From assembly GCA_017645485.1 (NCBI GenBank), contig JAGCOI010000006.1:1-15569 (forward strand): a DNA stretch of 15,569 bases, read 5' to 3'. The notes under the pieces were generated by a model. The model had not been told where the DNA came from, did no database searches, and saw only the letters and a program-made list of their open reading frames with translations. Position numbers and translations under genes: made by a program. This document shows positions 6,557-14,869 of this stretch, piece after piece. The DNA is from Alphaproteobacteria bacterium. GTDB lineage: Bacteria; Pseudomonadota; Alphaproteobacteria; RF32; CAG-239. How positions within the stretch are numbered: position 1 is the first letter of the stretch; every line of letters starts with the position of its first letter.

Positions 6557-7363
6557 TTATTCGGCTGCTTTTTCTTCGGTTTTAGCTTTTCTGGGCGTAC
6601 GTTTTTTCGGTGCTTTTTCTTCAGCCGGCTGTTCATCAGCTTCAGCTTCAACTTTAACACCTTGCGCAGCCATTTCCGAAGCCATACCGTCAACGATGGC
6701 AGCACTCATCAATTCGCAATAAAGCGTAATGGCTCTGATAGCATCATCATTACCCGGAACAGGAAAATCAACTTCTGTCGGATCAGCATTTGTATCAACA
6801 ATACCAACCACCGGAATACCGAGTTTCTTTGCTTCTTTAATAGCCAAAGATTCTTTTGGTGTATCAATAACAAACAGCATATCCGGTTGACCGCCCATAT
6901 TCATAATACCGTTCAAGGATAAAGCTAATTTTTCCTGCTCTTTCTTTAAGTTCAAAATTTCCTTTTTGGTATAACCTTCGGTTTCGCCTTTTTCAAACAT
7001 TTCGTTTAATTTAGCCAAACGCATGATGGACTTATGAACCGTTTTCCAGTTTGTAAGCATACCGCCGAGCCAGCGATAATTTACATAATATTGTCCGCAA
7101 CGAAGTGCGTTTTCTTTAACCACATCTTGAGCTTGCTTTTTGGTGGCAACAAATAAAATTTTACCGCCGTTTGCCGCAACTTCACGAGCCGCATTCAAAG
7201 CGGTGTAAAGCATCGGATATGTTTTTTGCAAATCAATAATGTGAATGTTGTCTTTCTTACCGTAAATGTAAGAAGCCATTTTCGGATTCCAACGACGAGC
7301 GTGGTGACCGAAGTGTGCGCCTGCTTCAACCAATTGGCGCATTGTAAAAGTCGGAAGTGACAT
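6557..7363 (-). CDS. rpsB: Small ribosomal subunit protein S2 (uS2)
   Basis: Binds the 30S subunit late in assembly, at the head-body junction, together with S1. The 268-residue product has the S2 hallmarks: AGAHFGHHARRWNPKM at about 15-29, IHIIDLQKT, NYRWLGGMLTNWKTV, and PDMLFVIDTPKE with VVGIVDTNADP further on. The last 30 or so residues are an Ala/Lys/Glu-rich tail (from about 238) of the sort seen as an extension in many alphaproteobacteria. AAGGA lies eight bases before ATG 7363. The gene has a separate promoter and a leader of about 146 nt, and it forms an operon with tsf. Confidence 0.97.
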   Translation of the reverse strand: MSLPTFTMRQLVEAGAHFGHHARRWNPKMASYIYGKKDNIHIIDLQKTYPMLYTALNAAREVAANGGKILFVATKKQAQDVVKENALRCGQYYVNYRWLGGMLTNWKTVHKSIMRLAKLNEMFEKGETEGYTKKEILNLKKEQEKLALSLNGIMNMGGQPDMLFVIDTPKESLAIKEAKKLGIPVVGIVDTNADPTEVDFPVPGNDDAIRAITLYCELMSAAIVDGMASEMAAQGVKVEAEADEQPAEEKAPKKRTPRKAKTEEKAAE

Positions 7364-7416
7364 ATTAAAATCCTTTTCTTTTCCGGTTAAACCTCCGCAA
7401 GCTTTAAGCCTTAAAA

Positions 7417-7507
7417 ATTAAAGCACCGGAGCGAAGTCGCTTTTAATAAAAAACAATCCGCCGTTGCTTGCGTGTGTTATTGTTATAAACCGACACCATT
7501 GTCGATT
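7417..7507 (-). promoter_or_regulatory. Candidate structured leader of rpsB
   Basis: Two hairpins can form in the predicted rpsB leader. One is an 8-bp stem from 7507 to 7488 with a 4-base loop; it includes a G-U pair that exists only in the minus-strand RNA. The second, 7447-7417, is ATTAAAAGC against GCTTTAAT with a one-base bulge, and encloses a smaller GCGA/TCGC hairpin. S2 represses its own operon through leader RNA in some bacteria; whether this is such a site is inference. Confidence 0.4.
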
Positions 7508-7515
7508 CGGCTCAA

Positions 7516-7544
7516 TATTTAACTTTATTTTTTTGATTTTGCAA
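7516..7544 (-). promoter_or_regulatory. Probable rpsB-tsf promoter
   Basis: On the minus strand TTGCAA (7544-7539) and TAAATA (7521-7516) are separated by exactly 17 bases. Transcription would start near 7509, about 146 nt before the rpsB ATG, which makes room for the leader hairpins. Confidence 0.5.
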
Positions 7545-7570
7545 GCTTTTTTTTCAGCTTTTTATCACAT

Positions 7571-8926
7571 TTACTCGTCTTTTTCGTTTTCTATCTGATT
7601 TTGTAAATCGGACAACTTTAATTTTAAGTTTTCGTCAGCCCCCGCGGCAAATGCTTTATCTATTTGCTTTTTTGCAACTTCAATGCGCCCCGATAAAAAA
7701 CTGAATTTTGCCGCCGCATATAAACTTTGCGCATTTCTGCCCTGCTCATGATATGCGCGTGACAACAGTTCCCAACCGCGCGGACTTTCTTGCCTTATTT
7801 GTAATTTATTTAAAATACCTATGATTTCCGTTAAATTTTTTTGATTTGAAGGCAATTCCATTGCACTTTCCGCATATAAAAGCATTGTTTCAGGCAAATC
7901 CGGTTTTATTTTCAATGCTTTTTTGTAGGCATTAACAGCCTCGGTAATTTTGCCGCCTTCAAACAAAAATTGACCTTTCAACTCATAAAAATACGGATTA
8001 TCGGGTTGCTTTTCAATTAAGTTATCCATCAGTGCTACGGCCTGCGCAAACTTTTTATGCCTGAAAGCAATAATGGCGTGCGCGTATTGCGCCGCCATGC
8101 TTTTATTATTATCGGGATATTTCATTAAAACCCTGTCGTCATTTAATAAGAAAGCCCCGAGTTTTGCCTGAACGAGCTTTAACTTACCGTCAAAAGGCGA
8201 GGTTGTTCGACCGCCGTTTTCACGCGCGGCTTTATCAAAAAAAGCTTTACGTTCCGCGTTCATCGGATGCGTTTTAAAATACGGTGTTTCCTCATAACCC
8301 GAAAGTCTGTTGTTTTTTTCGATTGCTTTCATAAAATTTTCAAGTCCGATCGGAGATTGACCTATTTTTTTCAAATATTTAACAGCACTTTCATCAGCGC
8401 TTCTTTCCTCGGTTAAGCGGTAAAAAATCATTGAATTTATCAGTGATCCGTGCGATCCGAGCGCCACGGCCATCGCCGCATCGCCTCTGCCCGAAGCAAC
8501 CGCGGCCGTACCTGCCGCAATCAAAGAAATAGCCGACAAAGTGCGCAAATCATTCATTTTTAATTTTTGACGCATAATATGTCCGCCCGCAATATGCCCT
8601 GCTTCGTGTGCAATAATACCGAACAATTCGTTTGTGTTTTTAACTTCCAGAATTGTTCCCGTATGTAAAAACAAATGATTACCGTCACTGACAAAAGCAT
8701 TAAGGCTCATATCGTTTAATATATGAATTTTATTAAAATCACATGCAATACCTGCCGCATCAAACACCGGTTTTGCAATTTGATACATTAAAGTTTCGGT
8801 TTCATCATCGGTTAAAAGCGTCGGCTCGGCAAAACATTTCGTCACAATCGCCACCAAAAACACGAACGTTTGCACAAAAGCTTTAAGAGCCGTATATATG
8901 TTTATCCTATTAATCTGCGCCACCAT
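7571..8926 (-). CDS. Periplasmic M48 metalloprotease with TPR repeats (BepA-like)
   Basis: The 451-residue product is a zinc protease of the BepA/YfgC type, which in E. coli checks outer-membrane protein assembly, notably LptD. A signal peptide covers about residues 1-33, with a likely cut after CFA. The catalytic HEAGH is at 107-111. The third zinc ligand is in the ERSAD motif (Glu174). YFKTHPMNAER (His220) matches the regulatory 'His switch' THP of BepA. From about residue 250 the chain is made of TPR helices (for example the segment near 310-345). ATG 8926 overlaps the end of rne by 25 nt, which suggests co-transcription and translational coupling. The Shine-Dalgarno is weak, and a GTG at codon 18 would also leave a signal peptide. 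Confidence 0.88.
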   Translation of the reverse strand: MVAQINRINIYTALKAFVQTFVFLVAIVTKCFAEPTLLTDDETETLMYQIAKPVFDAAGIACDFNKIHILNDMSLNAFVSDGNHLFLHTGTILEVKNTNELFGIIAHEAGHIAGGHIMRQKLKMNDLRTLSAISLIAAGTAAVASGRGDAAMAVALGSHGSLINSMIFYRLTEERSADESAVKYLKKIGQSPIGLENFMKAIEKNNRLSGYEETPYFKTHPMNAERKAFFDKAARENGGRTTSPFDGKLKLVQAKLGAFLLNDDRVLMKYPDNNKSMAAQYAHAIIAFRHKKFAQAVALMDNLIEKQPDNPYFYELKGQFLFEGGKITEAVNAYKKALKIKPDLPETMLLYAESAMELPSNQKNLTEIIGILNKLQIRQESPRGWELLSRAYHEQGRNAQSLYAAAKFSFLSGRIEVAKKQIDKAFAAGADENLKLKLSDLQNQIENEKDE

Positions 8927-11340
8927 GTTGTTTTCTTTTTATCAGGTGTCTCATTTGCACTCAAGTCATCAGAACTGTACAAAAGAACGGGCGCTTTGTT
9001 TTGTTCACTGTTTTTCCTTCTGAAGCGACGGTCAAAACGTCCGCGTCGTCTGTTAAAACGCTTTTTACAACTCTCTTGGCATTCTTCGGTTTCACCGTCT
9101 TCGGTCTCTGATATGTCGTCATCATAATTTTCGTCTTGTGCAACGGAAGAATCATATTTAACCGCCGTTGAAACATCTTCATTTTCCTGTGTTTTCTTCA
9201 CGCGTTGTTTTTCAATCTTAAAATCAGATACATTTTTCATCTCGCTGTCGGCTAAAATACAAATACTGATATCATACCTGTCTTCCAAATTGCTCAAAGC
9301 CTTACGTTTTTTATTAAGCAAATAGACCGCCGTTTCCGTCGGCACGGATACATTCAGGTTATTGAATTTATTTTTCACGCCTTCTTCTTCAATGGCTCTT
9401 AAAACAAGCGTTGCACCCGATTCGGTTGTACGCATAACACCGTGTCCGTGACAATAAGGACATGTTTCATAGTTGCTTTCCACAAAAGAAGAATGCATAC
9501 GCTGACGCGAAATTTCAAGCAAACCGAAACAGCTCATACGTGCAACCTGTACACGTGCTCTGTCATTTTTCAAAACCTCTTTCATGCGTTTTTCAATGGC
9601 AATATTATTTTTGGCTTCTTCCATATCAATAAAATCAACAACAATCAAACCCGCCAAATCACGCATCTTTAATTGTCTGCCGATTTCATCAGCCGCTTCA
9701 AGGTTCGTTTTTAACGCCGTTTCTTCAATATCCAATTCTTTGGTCGCACGTCCCGAGTTCACGTCAATGGCAACCAATGCCTCCGTCGGGTTAATAACCA
9801 AATAGCCGCCCGATTCCAATTGCACAACAGGACTGTGTAGTTTATCAAGTTGTGCTTCCACCTGATAACGTTGGAATACCGGCGCTTCATAAGGCTTACG
9901 ACACTTAATCTTTTTCAAGCTGTGCGGCGAAAGAATTTTTGCAAAATCTCTTGCGGCCTTATAGGCTTCATCTCCGTCAACGATAATTTCCGCAATATCA
10001 TTCGAACACATATCACGAAGCGCACGTTTAATCAAATCTCCTTCTTCATATATCAACGAAGGTGCTTTGTTTTTAAGCGCGGTCAGACGAATTAAATTCC
10101 ATGTGCGAATCAAATAGTTATAATCACGCACAATATCTTCTTCCTGTTTATCTTCACCTGCCGTACGAATAATCAAAGACATGTCCATCGAAAGCGGTAA
10201 AGACTTCATAATGTCTTTCAAACGTTTCCTATCGGCCGCATTTGTAATTTTGCGCGATACACCGCCGCTCTTAATACGGTTCGGCATCAACACGCCGTAT
10301 CGACCGGCAAGCGACAAATAAGTTGTAAAGGAAGCACCTTTGTTGCCCCTTTCTTCTTTAACAACCTGCACAAGCAAAACCTGCCCTTCTTTAATAACGT
10401 CTTGGATTGTTGATCTGTGATATAATTTGCGGGCACGTATCAAACGACGTTGAAGTTCAAAGCTGTATTCAAATTCATCATCTGTTGCATTGTCCGCTAT
10501 ATCAATATCAACTTCATCATCATCTTCGGCATCTAATACGGATTGCATATTTGCTTCTTCATGAAAACGATCATCTTCATCAAAGCTGTCAGCGGATAAA
10601 ACCTTCAAATCTTCATTGTTTTTATCTGAAACGATATTTTCTTCAAGTGCCTGTTTATCTTCGGATTGTTTTTCTTTTCTAAGACGTCGTGCATATTTAC
10701 GCTTGTCCATTTTTTTCTTCGGTGCTTTAGCCGAATTTTCATCTTGCCCAATCTCTTCGCCGCTTAAATTCGAGTCCTCAACATTTTCATTTTTAACATC
10801 TTCATCATTGTTTTGTTCAATAACTTCATCGCCAAAAACAATTTCCGTAGATGATGGCGTTAAAACATCCTGCTCGTTTTTTGCATTTTCTTGAAGCGTT
10901 TTTTCGGCTTCATCACTTTGAACGGCATCATCTTTTCTTTCTTTCAAACGTTCTTCTTCAAGTTTTCTTGCCTCATACAACGCTTTCTTTTCCGCACGAT
11001 AACGCGCACGCTGTTCGCGCCGTTCTTTAATATATTTTTTCTTATTTTCGATAATTTCATCAACTTCCTGATCCAACGCATCCAAAACTTCCTGTGAAAC
11101 ATTGTAATAGTCCGGATGAATTTCGCTGAATGCCAAAAATCCGTGTTTATTTCCGCCGTAATCAATAAAAGCTGCTTGCAAAGAGGGTTCTATTCTAACC
11201 ACTTTTGCGGTATATATATTACCTTTAATCTGTTTTCTTGAAGTTGATTCAAATTCAACATCTTCAATTTTATTTCCATCCAATATAACAACACGCGTTT
11301 CTTCTTTTTGCGTGTCATCAATAAGCATTCTTTTCGTCAT
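8902..11340 (-). CDS. rne: Ribonuclease E
   Basis: Endoribonuclease that starts bulk mRNA decay and scaffolds the degradosome. 812 residues. Residues 36-80 start the S1 domain (KQIKGNIYTAKVVRIEPSLQ), which is split by an acidic and lysine-rich insert at about 85-290, as is usual in alphaproteobacteria. The S1 fold resumes at about 300-355. Catalytic Asp526 (AIDVNSG) and Asp569 (VVDFIDM) correspond to E. coli Asp303 and Asp346 with the same spacing. CPYC (Cys627, Cys630) is the zinc-link. A short tail after about 715 is acidic, then arginine-rich (KKRFNRRRGRFDRRFRRK), and ends TTWWRRLIG. From knowledge of Caulobacter, a terminal GWW-type motif recruits PNPase. AGGA lies seven bases before ATG 11340. 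It is followed by the overlapping M48 gene and divergent from the amidase gene. Confidence 0.96.
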   Translation of the reverse strand: MTKRMLIDDTQKEETRVVILDGNKIEDVEFESTSRKQIKGNIYTAKVVRIEPSLQAAFIDYGGNKHGFLAFSEIHPDYYNVSQEVLDALDQEVDEIIENKKKYIKERREQRARYRAEKKALYEARKLEEERLKERKDDAVQSDEAEKTLQENAKNEQDVLTPSSTEIVFGDEVIEQNNDEDVKNENVEDSNLSGEEIGQDENSAKAPKKKMDKRKYARRLRKEKQSEDKQALEENIVSDKNNEDLKVLSADSFDEDDRFHEEANMQSVLDAEDDDEVDIDIADNATDDEFEYSFELQRRLIRARKLYHRSTIQDVIKEGQVLLVQVVKEERGNKGASFTTYLSLAGRYGVLMPNRIKSGGVSRKITNAADRKRLKDIMKSLPLSMDMSLIIRTAGEDKQEEDIVRDYNYLIRTWNLIRLTALKNKAPSLIYEEGDLIKRALRDMCSNDIAEIIVDGDEAYKAARDFAKILSPHSLKKIKCRKPYEAPVFQRYQVEAQLDKLHSPVVQLESGGYLVINPTEALVAIDVNSGRATKELDIEETALKTNLEAADEIGRQLKMRDLAGLIVVDFIDMEEAKNNIAIEKRMKEVLKNDRARVQVARMSCFGLLEISRQRMHSSFVESNYETCPYCHGHGVMRTTESGATLVLRAIEEEGVKNKFNNLNVSVPTETAVYLLNKKRKALSNLEDRYDISICILADSEMKNVSDFKIEKQRVKKTQENEDVSTAVKYDSSVAQDENYDDDISETEDGETEECQESCKKRFNRRRGRFDRRFRRKNSEQNKAPVLLYSSDDLSANETPDKKKTTWWRRLIG

Positions 11341-11349
11341 TTTAATTTC

Positions 11350-11381
11350 CTGTCGCCAAATTCGTTAATTTACCCCGACAG
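11350..11381 (-). promoter_or_regulatory. Hairpin in the rne 5' leader overlapping the ribosome-binding site
   Basis: In the minus-strand RNA CTGTCG (11381-11376) pairs with CGACAG (11355-11350). Inside it AAATT pairs with AATTT around a 4-base loop, after a small internal loop. The last bases of the outer stem are the first bases of CAGGAA, the Shine-Dalgarno of rne, whose ATG is at 11340. The stem could limit translation. RNase E limits its own mRNA through the leader in enterobacteria; a similar role here is inference. Confidence 0.5.
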
Positions 11382-11404
11382 AATTTTGAAAGAAAAATAC
11401 AAAT

Positions 11405-11433
11405 ATAGTAAGGCTTAAAGCCTTTTTTGTCAC
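11405..11433 (-). promoter_or_regulatory. Candidate rne promoter with a palindrome in the spacer
   Basis: GTGACA (11433-11428) and TACTAT (11410-11405) are 17 bases apart on the minus strand. Transcription would start near 11398, giving a leader of about 58 nt that contains the ribosome-site hairpin. The spacer contains AAGGCTTAAAGCCTT (11410-11424), a near-perfect palindrome that could bind a dimeric regulator. Confidence 0.45.
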
Positions 11434-11675
11434 CGAGCGCTTATATGCGCCTATGTTTTTCGGCTTTCAAAAATTATTTTCTTATTTATTCTTTTTTTTT
11501 GAAAGCAACAAAATTCTGCCTCTGTCTGTCGCCGATACGCGCATCTTATGCAAAATCTTCCGTGCGCATGTGTACCGACACGCATACAATATATATTTTG
11601 TTTTAAAAATACAACAGGAATTTTTTACATTATTCAACATTTTTTTAAGAGATTGGTAATAAGTTTAACTGTACA
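11434..11675. other. Intergenic region between the divergent rne and amidase genes
   Basis: No credible gene. It holds an 11-bp perfect inverted repeat (GCTTTCAAAAA at 11463-11473 and TTTTTGAAAGC at 11496-11506). The 9-mer TTTTGAAAG occurs three times in the wider gap, at 11384-11392 (+), 11464-11472 (-) and 11497-11505 (+). A GCGC-TTATAT-GCGC hairpin lies at 11437-11450. A weak amidase promoter may be TTCAAC (11633-11638) with TAATAA (11657-11662). No clear Shine-Dalgarno precedes the amidase ATG. Confidence 0.5.
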
Positions 11676-12932
11676 ATGTTTAACATGAAAAAAATATTTG
11701 AAAAATGTAAACGAAAGTTAGGTTTTGTCCTTTTAGCGTTTGTTTTCGCTTCGGCTTTTTGCGGCAATCTTTTTGCCGCAACCATAACCAATATGCGCAT
11801 CGGGCAGCAAATCGGCGGTGTACGTATCGTTTTTGATGCCGACAGCAAATTCGATTATCAGGTCTTTTTACTTTCAAATCCCAAACGATTGGTGGTCGAT
11901 ACGCTTTCCACGGATATAAAAAAAACGCTCACAAACACCCAAAATAACATTATCTCTTCAACGCGCGTCGGCAAATTAAACGAAAAAGACAAGCGTATTG
12001 TATTTGACCTGCAAAAACCGGCTCTTATCAAACAGGCATTTATCCTGCAACCTTCCAAAAACAACAATTGGCGTTTTGTTGTCGATTTGGTTACCACATC
12101 CGAACGCGATTTTGAGCATCAGGCCGGTGTTAAAAATGCCCTTTCAAGCAAAAACAACAAAGCATCTTCACTTGCCTCAAAGAAAGATTCAAAGTCGTGG
12201 TTTACTTCTTTAAGCAAAAGTTCAAAACCGAAAACAAGGCAAAAAATCATTGTTCTTGATGCCGGTCACGGCGGTAAAGACCCCGGTGCCATCGGTGCTC
12301 ACGGCAAAACTTACGAAAAAAACATTACGCTTGCCATGAGCAAAGAACTTAAGGCTCTTTTGGAAACAAAAGGTTATAAAGTGTATTTAACACGCAGTAC
12401 CGATGTTTTTATTCCGTTGCGACAACGCGTTAAAATAGCCCAAAAGTATAAAGCAGATTTATTTATGTCCATTCATGCCGACAGCGCCATGAACAGAAAA
12501 GCAACGGGTTTATCCGTTTATACACTTTCGGAAACGGCTTCGGACAAAGAGGCCGCCGCACTTGCGGAGCGCGAAAATAAAGTTGATATTATAGGCGGGG
12601 TGGATTTTTCCGAAAATTCCAAAGAAATCAATGATATTTTAATTTCCTTATCGCAAACGGATTGTCGAAACAAATCTTCAAAATTTGCCGCTTATATGGT
12701 TTCCGAAATGCGCAAAAGCATTAAACTGGTCGATAACACACACCGTTTTGCGGGTTTTGCCGTCTTAAAAGCACCGGATATTCCGTCGGCTTTACTTGAA
12801 ATGGGTTATTTATCAAACAAGCAGGAAGAACAGCTTTTAACTCAAAGTTCTTATCGCAAAAAACTGGCAACATCAGCCGTTTCGGCCATAGACAGATATT
12901 TTAACGATCCGGAAGTTGCCGCGCTTTATTAA
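11676..12932 (+). CDS. amiC: N-acetylmuramoyl-L-alanine amidase, AmiC type
   Basis: Periplasmic zinc amidase that cuts the bond between MurNAc and the stem peptide, splitting septal peptidoglycan so daughter cells separate. 418 residues. A signal peptide spans about 1-35 (ends NLFAA). An AMIN domain for septal targeting follows at about 36-140, then a Ser/Lys-rich linker at about 150-188 and an Amidase_3 domain at 189-410. Zinc and catalytic residues are all visible: His198 in DAGHGG, Glu214 in KTYEKN, His267 in SIHADS and Glu375 in LLEMGYLSN. ATG 11676 or the in-frame ATG at 11685 could start it; neither has a good ribosome site. Divergence from rne is a common alphaproteobacterial arrangement. 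The PBP1a gene often found downstream is replaced here by a convergent TPR gene. Confidence 0.93.
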   Translation: MFNMKKIFEKCKRKLGFVLLAFVFASAFCGNLFAATITNMRIGQQIGGVRIVFDADSKFDYQVFLLSNPKRLVVDTLSTDIKKTLTNTQNNIISSTRVGKLNEKDKRIVFDLQKPALIKQAFILQPSKNNNWRFVVDLVTTSERDFEHQAGVKNALSSKNNKASSLASKKDSKSWFTSLSKSSKPKTRQKIIVLDAGHGGKDPGAIGAHGKTYEKNITLAMSKELKALLETKGYKVYLTRSTDVFIPLRQRVKIAQKYKADLFMSIHADSAMNRKATGLSVYTLSETASDKEAAALAERENKVDIIGGVDFSENSKEINDILISLSQTDCRNKSSKFAAYMVSEMRKSIKLVDNTHRFAGFAVLKAPDIPSALLEMGYLSNKQEEQLLTQSSYRKKLATSAVSAIDRYFNDPEVAALY

Positions 12933-12947
12933 AAAAATAAAAAAAGA

Positions 12948-14753
12948 TTATTGCACATTTTCATCAAAAGTTTTTAAGCGTTCGGCCAAAAGTTGTTCAT
13001 CATAAGCCACCGGCGCAACATGACCGGTACCGTGCTCTATTTTTCTCATGATATCGCTTTCATTAATTTCATCTCTGTCTTCGGATGATTTCAAGGCATG
13101 TTGCCATTGATAACGCGCTTCATTTTTACGTCCGGCCTGCCAATAAGCATCTCCCAAATGCTCAAAAACAACGGCATTTGAAGGCAGATATTCCGATGCT
13201 CTTTCCAAAACCTTAACCGCATCGGCATATTTGCCCATTTTATATAAGGCCCACCCGACCGAATCCATAATATGTCCGTCCGTCGGATCTTTACGGTGTG
13301 CTTCAAAAATCATATACAAAGCTTCGTTATAATTCATACCGCGTTCTATCCATGAATACCCCAAATAATTCAAAACATACGGATGGCGCCTACTTGTAAT
13401 CAAAGCTTTTTTAAAAGCCTGTTCCGCATCATTCCACTTGTTTTGTCTTTCATAAGACATACCGAGGGCATAATATACCGTCCACCTGTCTTTATCTGCC
13501 TTAGAAAGCGCGTCTAACGTTTTTTGATAATATAAAATCGCTTTATCATACTTTCTTAAAGCACGACTGACTTCCCCTAAATGGAAGGCTACCTGAGCAT
13601 TGTTCGGATATTTTTCAAGCATATGCACCAATAAATCATATGCCTTTTCATTGTCTTTTTTTGTTTCATAATTTTCTGCGGCTTTTAATTGAGCCACAAA
13701 ATATGCCGGTGACGAATCGCCGATGCTTAAATATTCTTCAATGGCCTTATCATAGCGACCCGCACGTTCATATAAATCAGCCATGGAAATACGTGCCACC
13801 TCAAAATTCGGATTTAAATATAACACAAGCGATGTAAACAATTGAGCAACTTCATTTTGAAAACCGCGAAACAACGTGCCTATGTTAAAAACCGCCTCGG
13901 CCAATCCTTTTTGCGGCGTATCGATTATTTTTTGCACACTTTCTTTGTTTTCTTTTTCAAAGCTTTCTTTTAAGGCTTTCAGCATCGGTGCCTGCTTATT
14001 TTTTTCATAATATTTATCGATTACGCCGATTACTTTATCTTTTTGCCCGACACGTAAATAAAAATTACCGATAACCTGCAAAGCTCTGAAAGATAAAGGC
14101 ATTGTTTCATCTTCTATAATTGCGTCAAATTCCGCCAAAGCGGTTTTTTGATCATCAAAATAATCTGCAATCATACCTTTATGCATGTGATAAAGCGGCA
14201 ATAAAGTTTTATCTTTTGCCAACACTTCCAATTTTTTGAAAGATTCGTCTTTGTTGTTTAATCCCGTTAAAATCCACGATTGAAACAACGGTAAAACAGC
14301 ATTATTCAACGGCGATTTTTCCATATCAGACAAGCTGTCAAGCGCTGCCTGATAATCCTTATGTTCCATATGTGTCGCCATTAAAATAAATAAAATTAAA
14401 TTTGACCTATCCCCCTTTTGACGCGCTTTTAAGGCATATTCGGCCGCTTTTTCCAACCGTCCTTCGGAAGCCAAAAGCAAATAAGTACTGTTTAACACTT
14501 CCTGATTATCAAGCCCCAGGTCCAAGCTTGCCATATAATAATCTGCCGCAATATCATAATTTTGCCTGATATGCGCCACCCGACCGGCCAAATACGTCCC
14601 GTATTTTGTTTTGAGCGGCTCAAATTTCTGACTTTGGATGTTAACCTCGGATGACGGTGTTCCTTTTAAAATAAAATTTTCACTGCAAGAATTAAAAATA
14701 CACAAACTTGCTATCAAACAAAGAACACTTGCAATTTTCATTTTACCCGTCAT
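12948..14753 (-). CDS. TPR-repeat lipoprotein
   Basis: 601 residues from ATG 14753, or 597 from ATG 14741, which has a slightly better ribosome site (GGGT). A lipoprotein signal ends in IFNSC, with Cys23 (or 19) as the lipidated residue, so the protein should be anchored in the envelope facing the periplasm. The rest is almost all paired helices of the TPR type, with canonical repeats such as AFHLGEVSRALRKYDKAILYY and YALGMSYERQNKWNDAEQAF near 390-450 and AVVFEHLGDAYWQAGRKNEA near 540. TPR arrays bind partner proteins. Similar long TPR proteins lie near the family 4 glycosylase gene in alphaproteobacteria, from memory of gene neighbourhoods, but their role is not established. Convergent with amiC, with only 15 bp between the genes. 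Confidence 0.8.
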   Translation of the reverse strand: MTGKMKIASVLCLIASLCIFNSCSENFILKGTPSSEVNIQSQKFEPLKTKYGTYLAGRVAHIRQNYDIAADYYMASLDLGLDNQEVLNSTYLLLASEGRLEKAAEYALKARQKGDRSNLILFILMATHMEHKDYQAALDSLSDMEKSPLNNAVLPLFQSWILTGLNNKDESFKKLEVLAKDKTLLPLYHMHKGMIADYFDDQKTALAEFDAIIEDETMPLSFRALQVIGNFYLRVGQKDKVIGVIDKYYEKNKQAPMLKALKESFEKENKESVQKIIDTPQKGLAEAVFNIGTLFRGFQNEVAQLFTSLVLYLNPNFEVARISMADLYERAGRYDKAIEEYLSIGDSSPAYFVAQLKAAENYETKKDNEKAYDLLVHMLEKYPNNAQVAFHLGEVSRALRKYDKAILYYQKTLDALSKADKDRWTVYYALGMSYERQNKWNDAEQAFKKALITSRRHPYVLNYLGYSWIERGMNYNEALYMIFEAHRKDPTDGHIMDSVGWALYKMGKYADAVKVLERASEYLPSNAVVFEHLGDAYWQAGRKNEARYQWQHALKSSEDRDEINESDIMRKIEHGTGHVAPVAYDEQLLAERLKTFDENVQ

Positions 14754-14835
14754 ACTTTTATATATGCCTTAAAACCGATTAAACTTCAACTAAAAAAAAC
14801 AGTTATATTCGGCTTGTGCAAATATATGCTTTCTG

Positions 14836-14863
14836 TTGCAAAATTTGCATTTTTTGTTATAGT
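14836..14863 (+). promoter_or_regulatory. Promoter of the family 4 glycosylase gene, predicted leaderless
   Basis: TTGCAA (14836-14841) and TATAGT (14858-14863) are separated by 16 bases. The expected start, six to seven bases past the -10, falls on the A of ATG 14870. No Shine-Dalgarno is present, so the mRNA would carry essentially no leader. Confidence 0.55.
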
Positions 14864-14869
14864 CGGCAT

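Noticed and set aside
7540..7568. AAGCT/AGCTT repeat with a T run behind the M48 gene as a terminator
   Set aside because: The stem is only five AT-rich base pairs, and the T run follows on the plus strand, where no gene ends; it overlaps the rpsB -35 region.
11453..11659. Small open frame in the rne-amiC gap (68 codons)
   Set aside because: Phe-rich translation of AT-rich regulatory DNA with no ribosome site or family resemblance; it overlaps the inverted repeats.
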